Shown: positions 61,401 through 64,000 of the stretch, piece by piece
Numbering within the stretch: the first letter of the stretch is position 1
How the letters are laid out: each line of letters opens with the position of its first letter
Source: Anas platyrhynchos
Lineage: Eukaryota > Chordata > Aves > Anseriformes > Anatidae
Reading direction: 5' to 3'
DNA length: 64,000 bases
Assembly (NCBI RefSeq): GCF_047663525.1
Contig: NC_092602.1
Location: 7,809,501 to 7,873,500 of the forward strand
Notes under the pieces: generated by a model
What the model was told of the DNA's origin: nothing
Seen by the model: the letters and a program-made list of their open reading frames with translations, nothing else
Database searches by the model: none
Made by a program: the position numbers and the translations under genes

Positions 61401-64000
61401 CCCTATTTGTTACGGCTCTGTTCACAAGAAGGATCTTAAGAGGTGAGGCTTGATATCTATTAAATGATATATATCACTGAAATACTATTTTTACCCTGTA
61501 AAAATAATAACCTCCTCTTTACGTTGCAGTGTTATTGCTATGGAAACACGCCAATATGCAATTGGTGATGTCATTACGATGCAACTTATGAGAAGAGAGA
61601 AAGGTGTTCTGATAGCACTGCCCAAATCTCAGTGGATGAATGTGGTACAGCCTGTTCACGTTGGAGGTGAGTGTCTGAGTACTGGTGCTTGGCATCCTGC
61701 TCCTAACTGGCCTGGATTTGGCTAAAGATTTCCCATGGCAGTGCCATGCTGCTGTCTTAAAATAGTTCAGACCACAAAGCATGGGTAGCTGAAAACCTTA
61801 ATGACCACATCTTAATAATAAGCAATCTACCCATACTTTGTTTTTTCTAAGACTTCAACTTGTGTTCTGTTTCCCTTCAAGTTACTGCACTGCAGACTCC
61901 TGCCTTCTCAATTTTTGTTATAGCTTGATGTGCATTTTTGCTGGTACAGTCATTGGTGTCATTCTCGCTGCTTCTGTTGGCTCTTCAGTGTCCTTAACTT
62001 TTGCCTTCTGGCTCCTCATTCTACAGCTTAACAAAAATAACTGTGTCTAAGCTATTTCAAGGATGTATTCTTCAACACGGTTTTCATCATCTTCACTTAT
62101 CAACTAAGATCTGTGAACGATTTGGGGAAATAGTCAAAATTATTGCAAACCTATTCCAAACATCTGTTGCCTGACTTCTACAGTTTTCTCCAGTCAAGTA
62201 CTGTGACTAATGCATCATCATCTTATCTGTTGGTATCATGAAAATTTGGTGACTAAAGAAATAATTTTACTTAGCGTTGCTGTTTTGTGGGCTGTCTTGG
62301 CTCGCTTCATTTTGCAGCCGCATTTGCAAAAAGCTGTATGTGTTCAAGCTCTCTGTAAAAAGTCGAGTCTGCTAACTCACAATGGGCATCCAGCACGCAG
62401 AGCGTGTGCTTACATGTCCCTCAGCCTTTTAAAATAAACGGCTTTAAATCCTATTATAAAACAACAAACCCTTCTCTCCTTCGATGCAGTACTGGATTTG
62501 AGATCATTCCAAACCCAGAAACCTCACCGTTAATGGGATGTTTTGTAGACACTGTCCTTAAAAGAGGTTGGACCCATAGGTCCAGTGAATATGTATGCAA
62601 TGTGATTCTGTACTTGCTGTAAAGCTTACAGTTAAGACAAGTGCTCTAGTAACAAGATGACTACATTTTGCTGGACCTTGGAATTCTTTAGTTTATCTAC
62701 TATTTCTGCTGTGCTTCCTGTAGAAGACTAATAATGTTCTATACAGGTTTTGAATATATAAGGGTTTATGAATTAGTTTGAGACAAAACAAAGGTAGGTC
62801 ACTTCTGCAAAACTTTCCAGTTGCAGTATTTTTGAGTATAGAGAGAAGAAGTTTTCAGGAAGCTTTGACCATCCAGAGCTTCAAGGGGGGGTGATACTTC
62901 CACAAAAAAAAAAAAAAAAAAGGGAAACTTGGACTTGAGTTTTGAAGCTTAGCAACTGAGTTGTGGTAAACTGCAACTTCAGGGAGATCCGTGCAGCAGA
63001 GAAGGTACGTGGCACGAGCTTGTGTCATCAATGGTATAAATATGCAGAGTTTGTATCAAACTCTTTCTAAATATTGTCCACTTGGCAGTGGATTAACTCA
63101 AAGTTGAGCCGTAATGGAACTTCAGAAGAAATGGTGGTTCCTGATGCCAGTTCAAACTGGTGCCTCTACCCGAAGATATTAATGGTTTGGTGCTCCTTCT
63201 GTTCAGATGACCAGCACAGCCAGTATTCCAAACTGCTTCTGGCATCCAGGGAGCAGGTCCTGCAGTTGGTGATTCTGGAGGAGAAAGCAGCGTTACTAAA
63301 ACAGTATGAGGAGGAAAAACACACCCCGGAGGCATGCTTTATTGAGGCTGCTATCCAGGAACTGAAGGTGAGAACCTCTTGGGATGTTTTTAGTGATGTT
63401 ATTTTTAACAGCATGTTGAGCATTTATCTTTTGCTGCTTAAGTGGTTGTGTGTGATTATTCTGGTCTCTGTGATGCACGTACTAGCAAGATGGTGATATT
63501 TACTGCCAGAATAGCAGTGTGAACCTTGGAGGAGATTGTAGCCCTTGGGCTCCTGGTATCTGATGTGACATTCAAGATAAAAGAACAGAATGCATTTTAT
63601 TAAATGGTATTCCTCCCAGAAATGTGAAGGAGTTCTCATTTAAAAGGAAGATAGTTTTCCCCTTCAGGTCTAGTAATTCCTGGGATAACTTCTATCAAAC
63701 AAACATAAGCAAATGTAGATAATATTTTTTATAAAGGAGCCTTTGTGTGTCCTGCAGTGGAAGAGGACTGCCCTTCAATGGTCTGTCTTTGTCACAGATG
63801 TATTGTAGATTTATGAAAACCTGATGTATAGAACAAGGCTAAAGATAATTACGGTGATAGTCTCCTGGCTAAAATAGGAGGCTAAAACTTGTTCTCTTTG
63901 TATGACCTGTAGGAGCGAGAAACAGCACTCTCTGCTGACAAGGATAAAAGCAGTGGCATTGCTGGAATTAGTGCAGCTGTGGAAGAATTGGTCCTAGACA
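52337..64000 (+). CDS. RNF10: RING finger protein 10, E3 ubiquitin ligase (5' part, cut by window edge)
   Basis: Coding exons: 52,337-52,499, 57,692-57,894, 58,919-59,118, 60,166-60,256, 61,258-61,442, 61,530-61,666, 63,207-63,367, and exon 8 from 63,913 past the window end. Phases agree throughout, giving about 409 of roughly 811 residues. RNF10 is a RING E3 ligase that ubiquitinates 40S proteins uS3 and uS5 on stalled initiation complexes, and it also binds MEOX2. Segments seen: [62 protein letters not shown], and a complete C3HC4 RING in exon 5 (Cys229, Cys232, Cys244, His246, Cys249, Cys252, Cys267, Cys270). The ATG at 52,337 gives the best match to the human N-terminus. The donor after exon 4 is GTCAGT, weaker than its neighbours. 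Intron 1 is about 5.2 kb. Confidence 0.97.
57259..57312. repeat. 22-bp tandem repeat in RNF10 intron 1
   Basis: About 2.5 units of GGAYATYCAGCATATTTATR-type sequence with a 22-bp period (starts at 57,259, 57,281 and 57,303), with few differences between units. Confidence 0.85.
62902..62922. repeat. A homopolymer in RNF10 intron 6
   Basis: About 19 consecutive A residues within the intron between RNF10 exons 6 and 7. Confidence 0.8.

Overview
The window is vertebrate nuclear DNA, almost certainly from a bird. The pointers are CR1 LINE copies with the typical CR1 3' tail, short introns, many CpG-rich promoters, and a gene order matching the COX6A1-TRIAP1-GATC-DYNLL1-COQ5-RNF10 block of human 12q24.31 (chicken chromosome 15 by established synteny). 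Genes were recognised from conserved proteins recalled from memory. Every exon boundary was checked by hand for GT/AG sites and for reading-frame phase across the join; no database search was possible.

Layout. About 1-21,950 is gene-poor, AT-rich spacer with simple repeats, one small CR1 tail and one unassigned open frame. From 22 kb the genes are packed: COX6A1 (+, 22,179-23,176), TRIAP1 (-, 26,427-26,938), GATC (+, 27,045-28,320; head-to-head with TRIAP1 across 106 bp), a 5.4-kb interval where mammals have SRSF9 but none is visible here, DYNLL1 copy A (+, 34,019-35,159), COQ5 (-, 36,606-44,373, with a CR1 LINE in its third intron), then three further DYNLL1-type genes in a row (B 45,983-47,551; C 48,336-49,857; D 50,474-50,898; all +), and RNF10 (+, from 52,337, running off the right edge within exon 8).

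The striking feature is the local family of four dynein light chain LC8 (DYNLL1) genes. All four have an intact two-exon, 89-codon frame with the intron at the same place. A and B encode near-canonical LC8 and share a 176-bp perfectly identical tract over exon 2 and the start of the 3' UTR, although their first exons differ at 19 of 132 positions; this looks like gene conversion. C and D are diverged, with changes in the partner-binding groove and loss of the regulatory serine 88. A, B and D share one promoter plan (an RFX-type X-box followed by two CCAAT boxes). C instead carries a promoter resembling that of neighbouring RNF10, suggesting that the array grew by tandem duplication with a breakpoint near the RNF10 promoter.

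Functionally, COX6A1 (respiratory complex IV), TRIAP1 (intermembrane-space lipid transfer and apoptosis), GATC (mitochondrial Gln-tRNA synthesis) and COQ5 (ubiquinone synthesis) are all nuclear-encoded mitochondrial proteins. DYNLL1 is a dynein/IFT hub subunit and RNF10 is a RING E3 ligase. No retrovirus-like or other capsid-bearing element, CRISPR array, tRNA or rRNA gene was recognised.
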